Of a stretch of 40,728 bases of DNA, positions 29,533-39,423 are shown piece by piece (the stretch's first letter is position 1; every line of letters begins with the position of its first letter). The notes beneath the pieces were generated by a model that ran no database searches, was not told the origin of the DNA, and saw only the letters and a program-made list of their open reading frames with translations. The stretch is from an uncultured Propionibacteriaceae bacterium (GTDB lineage Bacteria > Actinomycetota > Actinomycetes > Propionibacteriales > Propionibacteriaceae): contig CADCUO010000005.1 in NCBI GenBank assembly GCA_902805915.1, positions 1-40,728 on the forward strand. Direction: 5' to 3'. The position numbers and the translations under genes are program-made.

Positions 29533-30111
29533 TCAGCGAGCCAGGAACAGCAGCCGGGTCTCTCCGTACCGGCGAACCCAGGCTTCGCTGAAGGCGGGCG
29601 GCGTGGTCGGGTCGGCGGAACGCCTGGACCGCTCCAGCACGACCAGACCGTTGGTCGCGACCCAGCCGTGTTCGACCAGGTCGCTGAGCATCCGCTCGAT
29701 CGCCTCGGTAGCAAGCTCGTACGGCGGGTCGGCGAACACGATGTCGTAGGCGACCCCGGCAGGCTGACCGACCAGCTGCTCAACCCGTGCTGTTCGTACC
29801 TCAGCGGTGAGGCCCAACGCGCGTACGTTCCCCACGATCAGCCGGGCGGTCCGCTGCGCCGCCTCCACCAGCAGCACCGGTCCAGCGCCGCGGCTGGCCG
29901 CCTCCAAGCCGACCCCGCCGGAGCCGGCGTACAGGTCACAGAACGCGAGGCCGCGCAGGGCTTCCGCCACCGGCAGGGCGGACGTACCGGACCAGGATGC
30001 CAGTGCGGAGAACAGCGCCTCACGGACCCGGTCGGTCGTCGGTCGGGTCCGGTCCCCGGGGGGCGTGGCGATCCGGCGGCCACCGTGGGAGCCGGCGATG
30101 ATCCGGCTCAT
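29533..30111 (-). CDS. rsmD: 16S rRNA (guanine966-N2)-methyltransferase
   Basis: MSRIIAGSHGGRRIATPPGDRTRPTTDRVREALFSAL; FCDLYAGSGGVGLEAASRGA; VFADPPYEL. ATGA overlap with the recG stop. Confidence 0.96.
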   Translation of the reverse strand: MSRIIAGSHGGRRIATPPGDRTRPTTDRVREALFSALASWSGTSALPVAEALRGLAFCDLYAGSGGVGLEAASRGAGPVLLVEAAQRTARLIVGNVRALGLTAEVRTARVEQLVGQPAGVAYDIVFADPPYELATEAIERMLSDLVEHGWVATNGLVVLERSRRSADPTTPPAFSEAWVRRYGETRLLFLAR

Positions 30112-32399
30112 GTGCGATCCAGCCACTCGCCGGCGGCCTGCAGCTCGATCTGCGCTACTGCGTCGGCCAGGCCGGGGGTGGCAAGCTCCGGGTCGTCGGC
30201 GATGCACTTCTCGGCGATGGTGCGCGCCTGGAGGATGACGTCGGCATCCGTCAGCACCCTGAGCAGGCGCAGGCTGGAGCGGTGCCCGGACTGGCTGGCG
30301 CCGAGCACGTCGCCTTCCCGACGCTGCTCCAGGTCGACGTCGGCGAGGGCGAAGCCGTCCCGGGTGCCGGCGACCGCGGACAGCCGCTCGCGCGCCATGC
30401 TGTCTTCGGCGGCGGTGGTCAGCAGCAGGCACACCCCGGGATGCTCGCCTCGACCGATCCGGCCGCGAAGCTGGTGCAGCTGGGAGATACCGAAGCGGTC
30501 GGCATCACAGATCACCATCACCGAGGCATTGGGTACGTCCACACCAACCTCGACCACTGTGGTTGCGACCAGGACGTCGCTCTCCCCCGCGGCGAAGCGG
30601 CTCATCACCGCGTCTTTGTCCTCACTGGGGAGCTGGCCGTGCAGGAGATCCAGCCGCAGATCCTTGAGCTGGCCGCTGGACAGCTCGGCGAACAGGTCCT
30701 CAGCCGCAGCCGCCGGAGCAGGTCCGTCCGAACCGTCAGGCACGGCCAGCACCTCGTCGTCGGCCACCGGACCGGCTGTGGTGTCGGAGCTGGAGATACG
30801 GGCACAGATGATGTAGGCCTGGCGACCAGCGGACACGTCCTCCCGAATCCGCTGCCAGGCCCGGTCGACCCAGCCGGGGTGTCGTCGGGTGTCGACCACC
30901 ACCGTGTGGACGTCGGCCCGTCCGGCCGGGATCTGCCGCAGAGTCGACACCTCCAGGTCGCCGAACACCGTCATCGCCACCGACCGTGGAATCGGTGTCG
31001 CGGTCATCACCAGGACGTGGGGGCGGCTGGCTGCCTTGGCGTTGAGGGCCGCGCGCTGCTCCACCCCGAACCGGTGCTGCTCGTCGACCACCACCAGACC
31101 GAGCTCGGCGAAGTGGACGTCTGCGCCCAGCAGAGCATGAGTGCCGATCACGATGCCGGCCTCGCCGGAGGCCGCGCGAAGCAGCGCCTCGCGTTTCTGC
31201 GCGGCATTCATGGACCCGGTCAGCAGCACCACCCTGGTGGCGTGCTCGGCGGCTCCCAGCATGCCGCCCTCCGCCAGGTCGCCGAGCAGCCGGGTGAGGG
31301 TGGCGAGGTGCTGCCCGGCCAGCACCTCTGTCGGGGCCAGCAGCGCCGCCTGCCCGCCCGCGTCGATGACCGCCAGCATCGCCCGGACCGCGACCAGGGT
31401 CTTGCCCGAGCCGACCTCGCCCTGCAGCAACCGTTGCATCGGCTGCGGTCGGGCCAGCTCGGCCATGATCTCCTCGCTCACCTCCACCTGGCCTTCGGTC
31501 AGCGTGAAGGGCAGCCGGGCGTCGAACGCGTCGAGCAGCCCTCCGGGGCGACGTGGCCGGGGTACCGCGCCGTGCGCCGCCGCATCCGCACGTCGGTGCG
31601 CCATGGTCAGCTGCATGGCGAAGGCCTCGTCGAAGCGCAGCCGTTTTGTGCCCTGCTCGGTCGCCGATCTGGTCTCCGGCTGGTGGACCGAGCGGAAGGC
31701 CGTCTCCAGGTCCACCACGTCTGCCGCCGCACGGACCTCGGCTGGGAGTGGGTCCTCGATCCCAGCTAGAAAGTCCAGCGCCAGCGCGGCGCTCTGAGCG
31801 ATGGTCCAGGTCCGCAACTTCGCCGACGCCGGATAGAGGCCGACCAGCGGCAGCCGGCTGACCAGCGCCATCTCCTCGTTGCGCTTGGCCCCGCCGACGA
31901 TCTGGCCGTCGGCACCCACGATCACGAAGTCCGGATGGGCCAGCTGCAGCTGGTGGTTGAACTCCTTCACCTTCCCGGCGAAGATGCCGCGGGCGCCAGG
32001 GGAGAGCTGGCCTTGCCAGTACCTGATCATGTGCAGCTGACCGAAGAAGGCCAGCGAGAGCATCCCGTTGTGGTCGGTCACCCGTACCTCCAGCCGGGGC
32101 TTCCCGCCGGTGGACCGGAAGCTACGACCGCCGGAGGCTGTCTCTCCCGGCAGGTTGAAAGCGCGGCACTCGACCACCTCGGCTAGCACCGCCACCTCCG
32201 CGCCGGGTTGGAGCGTGGACAGGTCACTCAGCTCGGTCCCGGAGAAGTAGCGGCGGGGCAGGTGGTGCATCAGGTCACCGACCGTGTGGATATTGAGCGC
32301 CGTGAACTGCTTGGCCGTCTTGGCACCCACGACGACGTCCAGCTTGGTGCCCAGCCGCCGGTACGCGTCCGTCCGCCAGCCGCGGGGTGGCGTACTCAT
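30108..32399 (-). CDS. recG: ATP-dependent DNA helicase RecG
   Basis: LLQGEVGSGKTLVAVRAML; VVDEQHRFGVEQR; MTATPIPRSVAMTVFGDL; QLHQLRGRIGRGEHPGVCLL. Confidence 0.97.
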   Translation of the reverse strand: MSTPPRGWRTDAYRRLGTKLDVVVGAKTAKQFTALNIHTVGDLMHHLPRRYFSGTELSDLSTLQPGAEVAVLAEVVECRAFNLPGETASGGRSFRSTGGKPRLEVRVTDHNGMLSLAFFGQLHMIRYWQGQLSPGARGIFAGKVKEFNHQLQLAHPDFVIVGADGQIVGGAKRNEEMALVSRLPLVGLYPASAKLRTWTIAQSAALALDFLAGIEDPLPAEVRAAADVVDLETAFRSVHQPETRSATEQGTKRLRFDEAFAMQLTMAHRRADAAAHGAVPRPRRPGGLLDAFDARLPFTLTEGQVEVSEEIMAELARPQPMQRLLQGEVGSGKTLVAVRAMLAVIDAGGQAALLAPTEVLAGQHLATLTRLLGDLAEGGMLGAAEHATRVVLLTGSMNAAQKREALLRAASGEAGIVIGTHALLGADVHFAELGLVVVDEQHRFGVEQRAALNAKAASRPHVLVMTATPIPRSVAMTVFGDLEVSTLRQIPAGRADVHTVVVDTRRHPGWVDRAWQRIREDVSAGRQAYIICARISSSDTTAGPVADDEVLAVPDGSDGPAPAAAAEDLFAELSSGQLKDLRLDLLHGQLPSEDKDAVMSRFAAGESDVLVATTVVEVGVDVPNASVMVICDADRFGISQLHQLRGRIGRGEHPGVCLLLTTAAEDSMARERLSAVAGTRDGFALADVDLEQRREGDVLGASQSGHRSSLRLLRVLTDADVILQARTIAEKCIADDPELATPGLADAVAQIELQAAGEWLDRT

Positions 32400-34009
32400 T
32401 CCACCCCCACCAGCAGGAGGTAGCGGGGCTGACCGCCGAAGACCCGCTCCACATCGACTCCCGGGGCGGCGGCCCGGGTACGGCGCTCGAGGTCCTCCAG
32501 CACAGCCTCGTCACAGCCCGCGCCGGCGACCAGCGTCAGCAGCTCCCCGCCGGAGGCGAGCAACCGGGTGACCACCCGCCATCCCACCTCCGGCACCGAG
32601 TCGCCGATCTCGACGAAGTCGCCCGCGACGACGCCGAGCACGTCGCCGACACGACACCGGCCGGCCATGGTGATGGCAGGGCTTTCCGCGACTGTCACGG
32701 CTCCGTGCCGGGTATGCCCAGCAGCCGTACTCATCGCCACCACGGCAGCATCGAAGTCCGCAGTCGGCTCGTGTACGGCGATGGCGGCCAGTCCTTGCAC
32801 CTGCACCACGGTGGGTATCACCGCCGCCCGTCGGTACGCCGACTTGGCGGCTGTGGCGACGCGGCGAGCAACCCTGAGGCTCTCCTTGTCGTTGGGCAGC
32901 AGGATGAGGTCGCCGCAGGTCCGCTGCACGACCGCGTCCAGCGCCTCGGCCAGCCCGGCGGTTGGCGTGGCTTGCACCGCCACCCCATCCAGCGCCTCCA
33001 CAGCAGCGGCGATCCCGGATCCGGTGACCATCGCCACCACCGTCCGCACTGAGGAGGAGGCGGGTGCTATCTCGTCCAGAGCGGTGATCTTGATCTGGCT
33101 CAGCCGTCCGCGATCGAGCCCGGCCTCCACTGCCGGACCTGGCTCTGCGAGGTGCACATGCACCTGTGCGACCGACTCGTCCCCCACGATCACCACGCTA
33201 TGTCCGAGCTCTGACAGTGCGGAACGCAATCGATCGAGCGACTCCGCGGAGGCGCCACGCAGGGCGTACATCACCTCGTACTCGGGCGGTCGCGCAGCTG
33301 TGGCCGGCGGCCTGGTCGGGCGGTTCGGTGGTGCCAGATCCAGCAGCGGCTCAGCGCGCGCACCGCCCAGCACCTCGACCAGGCAGTCGAGCAGCAGCAG
33401 GAACCCCTGTCCCCCTGCATCCACCACCCCGGCCTGCTCCAGCACCTCAAGCTGGTCCGGTGTCCGCTGCAGTGCCGCCGCGGCGCCGTCCCGGGCGGCC
33501 TGCGCCACTCCTAACGCGTCTGCGGCGGTGCCCGCGGCGGCGGCTTCTGCGGCATCGGCGGCCTCGTCTGCAACCGTCAGGATGGTGCCGGCCACGGGCC
33601 GGGCCACCGCCCTGGTGGCCGCGGCGGCGACCGTACGGAGCAGCGTCGCGACCAGGGAACCCGGCGCCACCTGGTGCAGTTGGTCGCAGTGGTGCTGCAC
33701 CCACCGGCAGGCACTGGCGAACATCTCCGCGACGATCGCTCCGGAGTTGCCGTGTGCCGACACAATCGCCGCCTGCACCAGCGCATCCAGATTGGCCCGC
33801 CGAAACTCCGGTACGGCGCTGGCGATGCCACGCAGGGTCAGTTTCAGGTTGGACCCGGTGTCGGCATCTGGGACCGGGAAGACGTTCATTGCGTTCAAGG
33901 AGCCGGCTGACGCCGCGATGACCTCCTCCGCGCGGCGCAGCCAGGCGCCGCCCAGGGCCCACAGATCGCAGCGGGGAGGCGACGCCGCTGCCGCTGGTAC
34001 CAAGGCCAT
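32396..34009 (-). CDS. DAK2 domain-containing protein (YloV/FakA-like)
   Basis: NVFPVPDADTGSNLKLTLRGI; AAIVSAHGNSGAIVAEMF; C-terminal YloV-type domain; ATGA overlap with recG. Confidence 0.92.
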   Translation of the reverse strand: MALVPAAAASPPRCDLWALGGAWLRRAEEVIAASAGSLNAMNVFPVPDADTGSNLKLTLRGIASAVPEFRRANLDALVQAAIVSAHGNSGAIVAEMFASACRWVQHHCDQLHQVAPGSLVATLLRTVAAAATRAVARPVAGTILTVADEAADAAEAAAAGTAADALGVAQAARDGAAAALQRTPDQLEVLEQAGVVDAGGQGFLLLLDCLVEVLGGARAEPLLDLAPPNRPTRPPATAARPPEYEVMYALRGASAESLDRLRSALSELGHSVVIVGDESVAQVHVHLAEPGPAVEAGLDRGRLSQIKITALDEIAPASSSVRTVVAMVTGSGIAAAVEALDGVAVQATPTAGLAEALDAVVQRTCGDLILLPNDKESLRVARRVATAAKSAYRRAAVIPTVVQVQGLAAIAVHEPTADFDAAVVAMSTAAGHTRHGAVTVAESPAITMAGRCRVGDVLGVVAGDFVEIGDSVPEVGWRVVTRLLASGGELLTLVAGAGCDEAVLEDLERRTRAAAPGVDVERVFGGQPRYLLLVGVE

Positions 34010-34177
34010 CTCCGAACCCTATCGAGTACATCGGTCCCAACGCTGTCGCGCACGCTCGGTTGCGGGGAGCGGTGCTGGTTCGATTCGCCAACCGCTGAGG
34101 TCGTCCGGTACGCTCTTCCGGTTGCTCAATCGGGCGAACACCAGACCTGTCGTTAGAAGTATGGGAAGTGAACTCCA

Positions 34178-34363
34178 GTGGCTGCCGTATGTGACATTTG
34201 CGCCAAGGGACCGGGTTTCGGCCACAACGTTCCTTGGTCGAAGAAGAAGACCAACCGTCGCTGGAACCCCAACATCCAGCGGGTCCGGGCAACGATCGGT
34301 GGCACCCCGAAGCGGGTCAACGTGTGCACCTCGTGCCTCAAGGCGGGCAAAGTCAGCCGCTGA
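34178..34363 (+). CDS. rpmB: 50S ribosomal protein L28
   Basis: (M)AAVCDICAKGPGFGHNVPWSKKKTNRRWNPNIQRVRATIGGTPKRVNVCTSCLKAGKVSR; GTG start. Confidence 0.97.
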   Translation: MAAVCDICAKGPGFGHNVPWSKKKTNRRWNPNIQRVRATIGGTPKRVNVCTSCLKAGKVSR

Positions 34364-34392
34364 GCGCTGAGTCTCCTCCTTCCTCGACCACT

Positions 34393-34423
34393 AAGGACCT
34401 GCCGATTCCGGCGGGTCCTTTTT
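34393..34423 (+). terminator. Rho-independent terminator of rpmB
   Basis: aaggacctgccg (attc) cggcgggtcctt followed by tttcctt; 12-bp stem with one G-T pair. Confidence 0.85.
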
Positions 34424-34439
34424 CCTTGCCTCGACTCTG

Positions 34440-36125
34440 CTACGCCTCTACTACGACCGGGACGATCATCGGCCGCCGACGGTAGGTGTCGCTGACCCAC
34501 TTGCCGAGCTGGCGGCGGATCAGCTGCTGCAGCCCGTACGAGTCGTCCACACCGTCAGCCAAGGCCGTCTCAAGGGCGGTAGTGAGCTGCGGCCGGATGG
34601 TGTCGAAGGCGGAGTCGTCCTCGACGAACCCCCGAGCATGCACGTCCGGGCCGCTGATGATGCGTTGCGAGCGGATGTCGACCACGGCGATCACCGAGAT
34701 GAAGCCCTCCTCCCCCAGGATGCGACGGTCCTTCAGCGACGCCTCGGAGATGTCGCCGACAGTCGTACCGTCGACGAAGATATAGCCGGCATCGACCTTG
34801 CCGACCACCTCGGCCCGGCCCCGGTGCAGGTCGACGACGACGCCGTCCTCGGCCACGATGACCTTGTCGGCGTCAACGCCGGTAGCGCGGGCGAGGTCGC
34901 CGTTGGCGATCAGGTGCCGGACCTCGCCGTGTACCGGCATCACGTGCTTCGGCTTGACGATGTTGTAGCAGTAGAGCAGCTCGCCGGCGCTGGCGTGGCC
35001 GGACACGTGCACCATCGCGTTCCCCTTGTGCACGACATGGGCGCCGAGCCGGGCCAGACCGTTGATCACCCGGTAGACGGCGTTCTCGTTGCCGGGGATG
35101 AGCGAGCTGGCCAGGACCACGGTGTCGCCCGACTTCAGCTGGATGACCGGGTGCTCACGGTTTGCCATCCTGGACAGCGCCGACAGCGGCTCTCCCTGGG
35201 AGCCGGTGGAGATGATCACCACCTCCTCCGGTTTGTAGTTGTCGATGTCGCGAAGCTCGATCAGGGTGTTCGCCGGTATATGCAGATAGCCGAGGTCGCG
35301 GGCCACCCCCATGTTCCGCAGCATGGAACGGCCGACGTAGACAACTTTCCGCCCATCAGCCACCGCGGCGTCGAGCACCTGCTGGACCCGGTGCACGTGG
35401 GAGGCGAAGCACGCCACGATCACCCGCTGGGTGCTGCGGGCGAAGACACGCTCCAGCGCCGGCGCAATGTCCTTCTCCGGCGTGGTGAACCCGGGCACCT
35501 CGGCGTTGGTGGAGTCCACCAGGAACAGGTCCACCCCCTCCTCCCCCACCCGGGCGAAGGCGCGCAGGTCGGTGAGCCGGCCGTCCAGCGGGAGCTGGTC
35601 CATCTTGAAGTCACCGGTGTGCAGGATCGTGCCCGCCGAGGTCCGTACCACCACCGCCAGCGCATCCGGGATGGAGTGGTTGACAGCGATGAACGCGAGG
35701 TCGAACGGGCCGACGGTGACCCGGTCGTTGTCCTCGACCTGCCGCCGGACCGCGTCCTTGATCCGGTGCTCGCGGATCTTCTCGTTGACCAGCGCCAAGG
35801 TGAGCCGTGAGCCGATCAGCGGGATGTCGTTGCGCTGACGCAGCAGGTACGGGACGGCGCCGATGTGGTCCTCGTGACCGTGGGTGAGGATCAGACCAAC
35901 GACGTCGTCCAGCCGGTCGGCGATGGCCTCGAACCCGGGAAGGATCAGGTCCACACCGGGATGGTCGTCCTCGGGAAACAGCACCCCGCAGTCGATCAGC
36001 AGCAGCTTGTCGTCGAGCTCCAGGACCGCCATGTTCCGCCCGACATCGCCCAGCCCGCCAAGCGCGATGATGCGGAGTACGCCGCTGCGAAGCTTGGGGG
36101 GTGTGTGAAGACTGCTGGCTGCCAT
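34440..36125 (-). CDS. rnj: Ribonuclease J
   Basis: ATG at 36125: MAASSLHTPPKLRSGVLRIIALGGLGDVGRNMAVLEL; LTHGHEDHIGAVPYLL; HTGDFKMD; HVSGHASAGEL. Confidence 0.96.
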   Translation of the reverse strand: MAASSLHTPPKLRSGVLRIIALGGLGDVGRNMAVLELDDKLLLIDCGVLFPEDDHPGVDLILPGFEAIADRLDDVVGLILTHGHEDHIGAVPYLLRQRNDIPLIGSRLTLALVNEKIREHRIKDAVRRQVEDNDRVTVGPFDLAFIAVNHSIPDALAVVVRTSAGTILHTGDFKMDQLPLDGRLTDLRAFARVGEEGVDLFLVDSTNAEVPGFTTPEKDIAPALERVFARSTQRVIVACFASHVHRVQQVLDAAVADGRKVVYVGRSMLRNMGVARDLGYLHIPANTLIELRDIDNYKPEEVVIISTGSQGEPLSALSRMANREHPVIQLKSGDTVVLASSLIPGNENAVYRVINGLARLGAHVVHKGNAMVHVSGHASAGELLYCYNIVKPKHVMPVHGEVRHLIANGDLARATGVDADKVIVAEDGVVVDLHRGRAEVVGKVDAGYIFVDGTTVGDISEASLKDRRILGEEGFISVIAVVDIRSQRIISGPDVHARGFVEDDSAFDTIRPQLTTALETALADGVDDSYGLQQLIRRQLGKWVSDTYRRRPMIVPVVVEA

Positions 36126-36164
36126 TCCGAAGAGATTACAAGATGGGTCTGGCTGGACACAGAG

Positions 36165-36208
36165 AAGTCCGTGGTCGCCTGCTCGGGGGTTCAGGTAACC
36201 ACGGACTC
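36165..36208 (-). promoter_or_regulatory. Inverted repeat upstream of rnj (leader hairpin or operator)
   Basis: 10-bp perfect arms agtccgtggt (36166-36175) / accacggact (36198-36207), extendable with cct/agg after a 2-nt mismatch; 40-80 nt upstream of the rnj ATG. Confidence 0.5.
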
Positions 36209-36325
36209 GCCTAGACATCGCTAAGGTTGGGCCCGATGTTACGCGGCAGGACAGTGACCTGCATCACAGCGCCAATCCAAAGTGTTGGCTGACCGCTCCC
36301 GAGACGCTCACGCTCGGGCGAACGT

Positions 36326-36576
36326 TGGGCGATCACTACCAGAGCTGGGGTCCTGGCCGGGACGTTGGCACTCGTGGCGGTCATCGCGCTGACCGCCTTC
36401 CAGCCGAGGGCCTTCCCCACGGCGTCGGTATGCTCATAGGCACCCTGGCGGTGCGCATGGTGTTCGCCCCAGCGGTACTGACCCTCCTTGGCCCCGCAGC
36501 GAGCTGGCCGAGCCACCGCATCACCACGGGTGAAGGACACATGACTGAGACTGCGACCACAGGTGATCATGACTGA
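36326..36576 (+). pseudogene. Degenerate C-terminal remnant of an MMPL/RND-type transporter (frameshifted, N-terminus missing)
   Basis: Frame 2 WAITTRAGVLAGTLALVAVIALTAFQPRAF, then frame 1 LPHGVGMLIGTLAVRMVFAPAVLTLLGPAASWPSHR; joined by adding one C to the C4 run at 36415-36418. Confidence 0.6.
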
Positions 36577-37279
36577 CCACACCGAGTCCCCGCTCCGGCG
36601 GCGCCGGCAGCGGGTAGCCATCATCGCCCTGGGAATCGTGGTGGTGCTGTGGGGCGTCGACACACTGGCTCGGATCGGCGCCGAGTTCCTGGTCGCTCGC
36701 GAGATCCAGAACACCGCCGGCCTGATCGACCGCCCTGACGTAGACGTTCGTGGCCTGGTATTTCTGCCCCAGGTCATCCGCGGCAGCTACGGCCGGGTGG
36801 ATATCACTACCCGTGGCATCACCCAGGGCCCGGTTCCGGTGGACCGTCTGGAGTCGCAGCTGTTCGACGTTCGGGTGCCGTTCCGCGACGTACTGGCTCG
36901 CGACGTACGTCGGGTGGCGATCGCCAGGTCGGTCGAACGAGCCACGCTGGGCTACCCGGCGCTCAACGCCTACCTCGAGGAGAGTGGCCGGTCGCTGCAA
37001 CTGGGTCCGGCCAACGATGGTGGGCTCGAGCTGACCGGGTCGGTGGACGTGGCCGGCCAGCCGATAGCGGTCCGTACCAACGCGACCCTGTCCGTCACCG
37101 ACGGAGGCGTCTCGGTCACGCCCGGCCAGAACGGTGGCGGGGCGAATCTCGGGCAGCTGCTGGCCTTCACGGTGCCGGTGGGGGAACTGCCGTTCGGGCA
37201 CCAGCTGAGGAACGCGACCCCGAAGGAGTCCGGGATCGAGCTCGAGGCCCAGGCTGAAGGTGTCGTGCTGCAGTCCTGA
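36569..37279 (+). CDS. DUF2993/LmeA family phospholipid-binding protein
   Basis: N-terminal TM VAIIALGIVVVLWGVDTLARIGAEFLVAREIQ; DVRGLVFLPQVIRGSYGRVDITTRGI; typical DUF2993 layout. Confidence 0.88.
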   Translation: MTDHTESPLRRRRQRVAIIALGIVVVLWGVDTLARIGAEFLVAREIQNTAGLIDRPDVDVRGLVFLPQVIRGSYGRVDITTRGITQGPVPVDRLESQLFDVRVPFRDVLARDVRRVAIARSVERATLGYPALNAYLEESGRSLQLGPANDGGLELTGSVDVAGQPIAVRTNATLSVTDGGVSVTPGQNGGGANLGQLLAFTVPVGELPFGHQLRNATPKESGIELEAQAEGVVLQS

Positions 37280-37281
37280 GT

Positions 37282-38094
<813 letters not shown>

Positions 38095-39405
38095 TCAACG
38101 TGGCCAGTCTGTCAGGACCTTCTCCAGGCCCCGTCGGGCCACCCGCGGACCGACCACGGCGAACACGGGCGGAAACCCGAACAGCTCAGCGGCTTCGCGC
38201 TGGATATCGGCCTCGGTGACTGCGTCGTAGTGGTGGAGCAAATCCTTGATAGTGCGCTTGTCACCGATCAGCTCGTTGACCCCCAACCGGCCCATCCGAG
38301 AGTACGGACCTTCGTACGACAGCGCCGTCTGCCCGCGCATCTGTCCCTTCGCCCGGGCAAGCTCGTCAGCGGTGACGCCGTGTGCGGCGACACCGGCCAG
38401 CGCGTTGCGGGTGATCGCGAGAATCTCCGTCAACTTGTCCGGAGCACATTGCCAGTCCACGCTCCACAACCCGGCGTCGGAGTAGGCGGTCTCCCCGGCG
38501 TCGATGCCGTACGTGAGGCCGCGGCGCTCGCGTACCTCCACGAAGAGCCGGGAGGCCATCCCCCCGCCCACAATCAGTGACAGCAGCCCGAGCGGGTACC
38601 GGCGATCGTCGAAGACGCCGGGGCTGGGGAAGGTCAACGTTGCGGTGCACTGCTCCAGCGGCCGGGTGGTGGTCAGCACGGCCGGCGAGGAGCTGACCGT
38701 GGTCGCCGGCGTCCGCCGCGCCCTGGTGGGCGCCGTCCCGTCGCCGGTCAGCGGAGCGAGCTGGTCCAGCAGCTCGTCATGGTCGACCTGGCCGGTAGCC
38801 ACCACCACCATGTTGGCGGCGGTGTAGTGCCTGCGCCAGTAGCGAACGATCTGTTGCCGACTCAGCTCAGTGATCGACCTCTCCGACCCGATCACCGGCA
38901 TCCCCAGGGTGGCGTTGCCGAACACGTGCGCGGCGACCAGCTCCTGCGCCACCTCACCCGGATCGTCGGCGTGCATGGCGATCTCCTCCAAGATCACCGC
39001 CCGCTCGGCGTCGACCTCGTGGCCGAGGATCAACGAAGAGGTCATCATGTCGCAGAGCACGTCAGTGGCAAGGTCGGAATCGGCGGCCAGCACCCGAGCG
39101 TAGAAACAGGTGTGCTCCTTGGCGGTGTAGGCGTTGATGTCCCCACCCACCGACTCGATGGCTTGCGCGATCTCCTCGGGCCGGCGTCGTGCGGTTCCCT
39201 TGAACAAGACGTGCTCCAGGAAGTGCGCGGCACCGTGCAGGCTCGGTGTCTCGTGGCGGGACCCCACACCGACGAAGATTCCGAGGTTGAACGTCTGGCT
39301 GCCCCGCATCTTCTCGGTGACCACGCGCAAACCGCCCGGGAGCACACTCCGGCGGACTTCTCCGCCACGGTGCGCCCGAGCGGCTGCACGGGATGTTCTA
39401 GCCAT
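38095..39405 (-). CDS. M16 family zinc metallopeptidase (pitrilysin/MPP-like)
   Basis: HGAAHFLEHVLFKGT (HxxEH); INAYTAKEHTCFYARVL; C-terminal M16 domain. Confidence 0.95.
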   Translation of the reverse strand: MARTSRAAARAHRGGEVRRSVLPGGLRVVTEKMRGSQTFNLGIFVGVGSRHETPSLHGAAHFLEHVLFKGTARRRPEEIAQAIESVGGDINAYTAKEHTCFYARVLAADSDLATDVLCDMMTSSLILGHEVDAERAVILEEIAMHADDPGEVAQELVAAHVFGNATLGMPVIGSERSITELSRQQIVRYWRRHYTAANMVVVATGQVDHDELLDQLAPLTGDGTAPTRARRTPATTVSSSPAVLTTTRPLEQCTATLTFPSPGVFDDRRYPLGLLSLIVGGGMASRLFVEVRERRGLTYGIDAGETAYSDAGLWSVDWQCAPDKLTEILAITRNALAGVAAHGVTADELARAKGQMRGQTALSYEGPYSRMGRLGVNELIGDKRTIKDLLHHYDAVTEADIQREAAELFGFPPVFAVVGPRVARRGLEKVLTDWPR

Positions 39406-39423
39406 CCGGCTGTCGTGCTCTAG

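Noticed and set aside
34050-34110. tRNA-like T-loop (ggttcgattcgcc) upstream of rpmB
   Set aside because: The flanking bases do not form a 5-bp T stem, and no acceptor, anticodon or D arm could be built.
32568-34370. 600-aa + strand ORF (also 29197..30816, 30282..31769, 12446..14026, 9488..10567, 34638..35810, 21823..23124)
   Set aside because: All lie opposite well-supported minus-strand genes (DAK2, rsmD/recG, ABC permease, trmD, rnj, smc) and show shadow-ORF composition.
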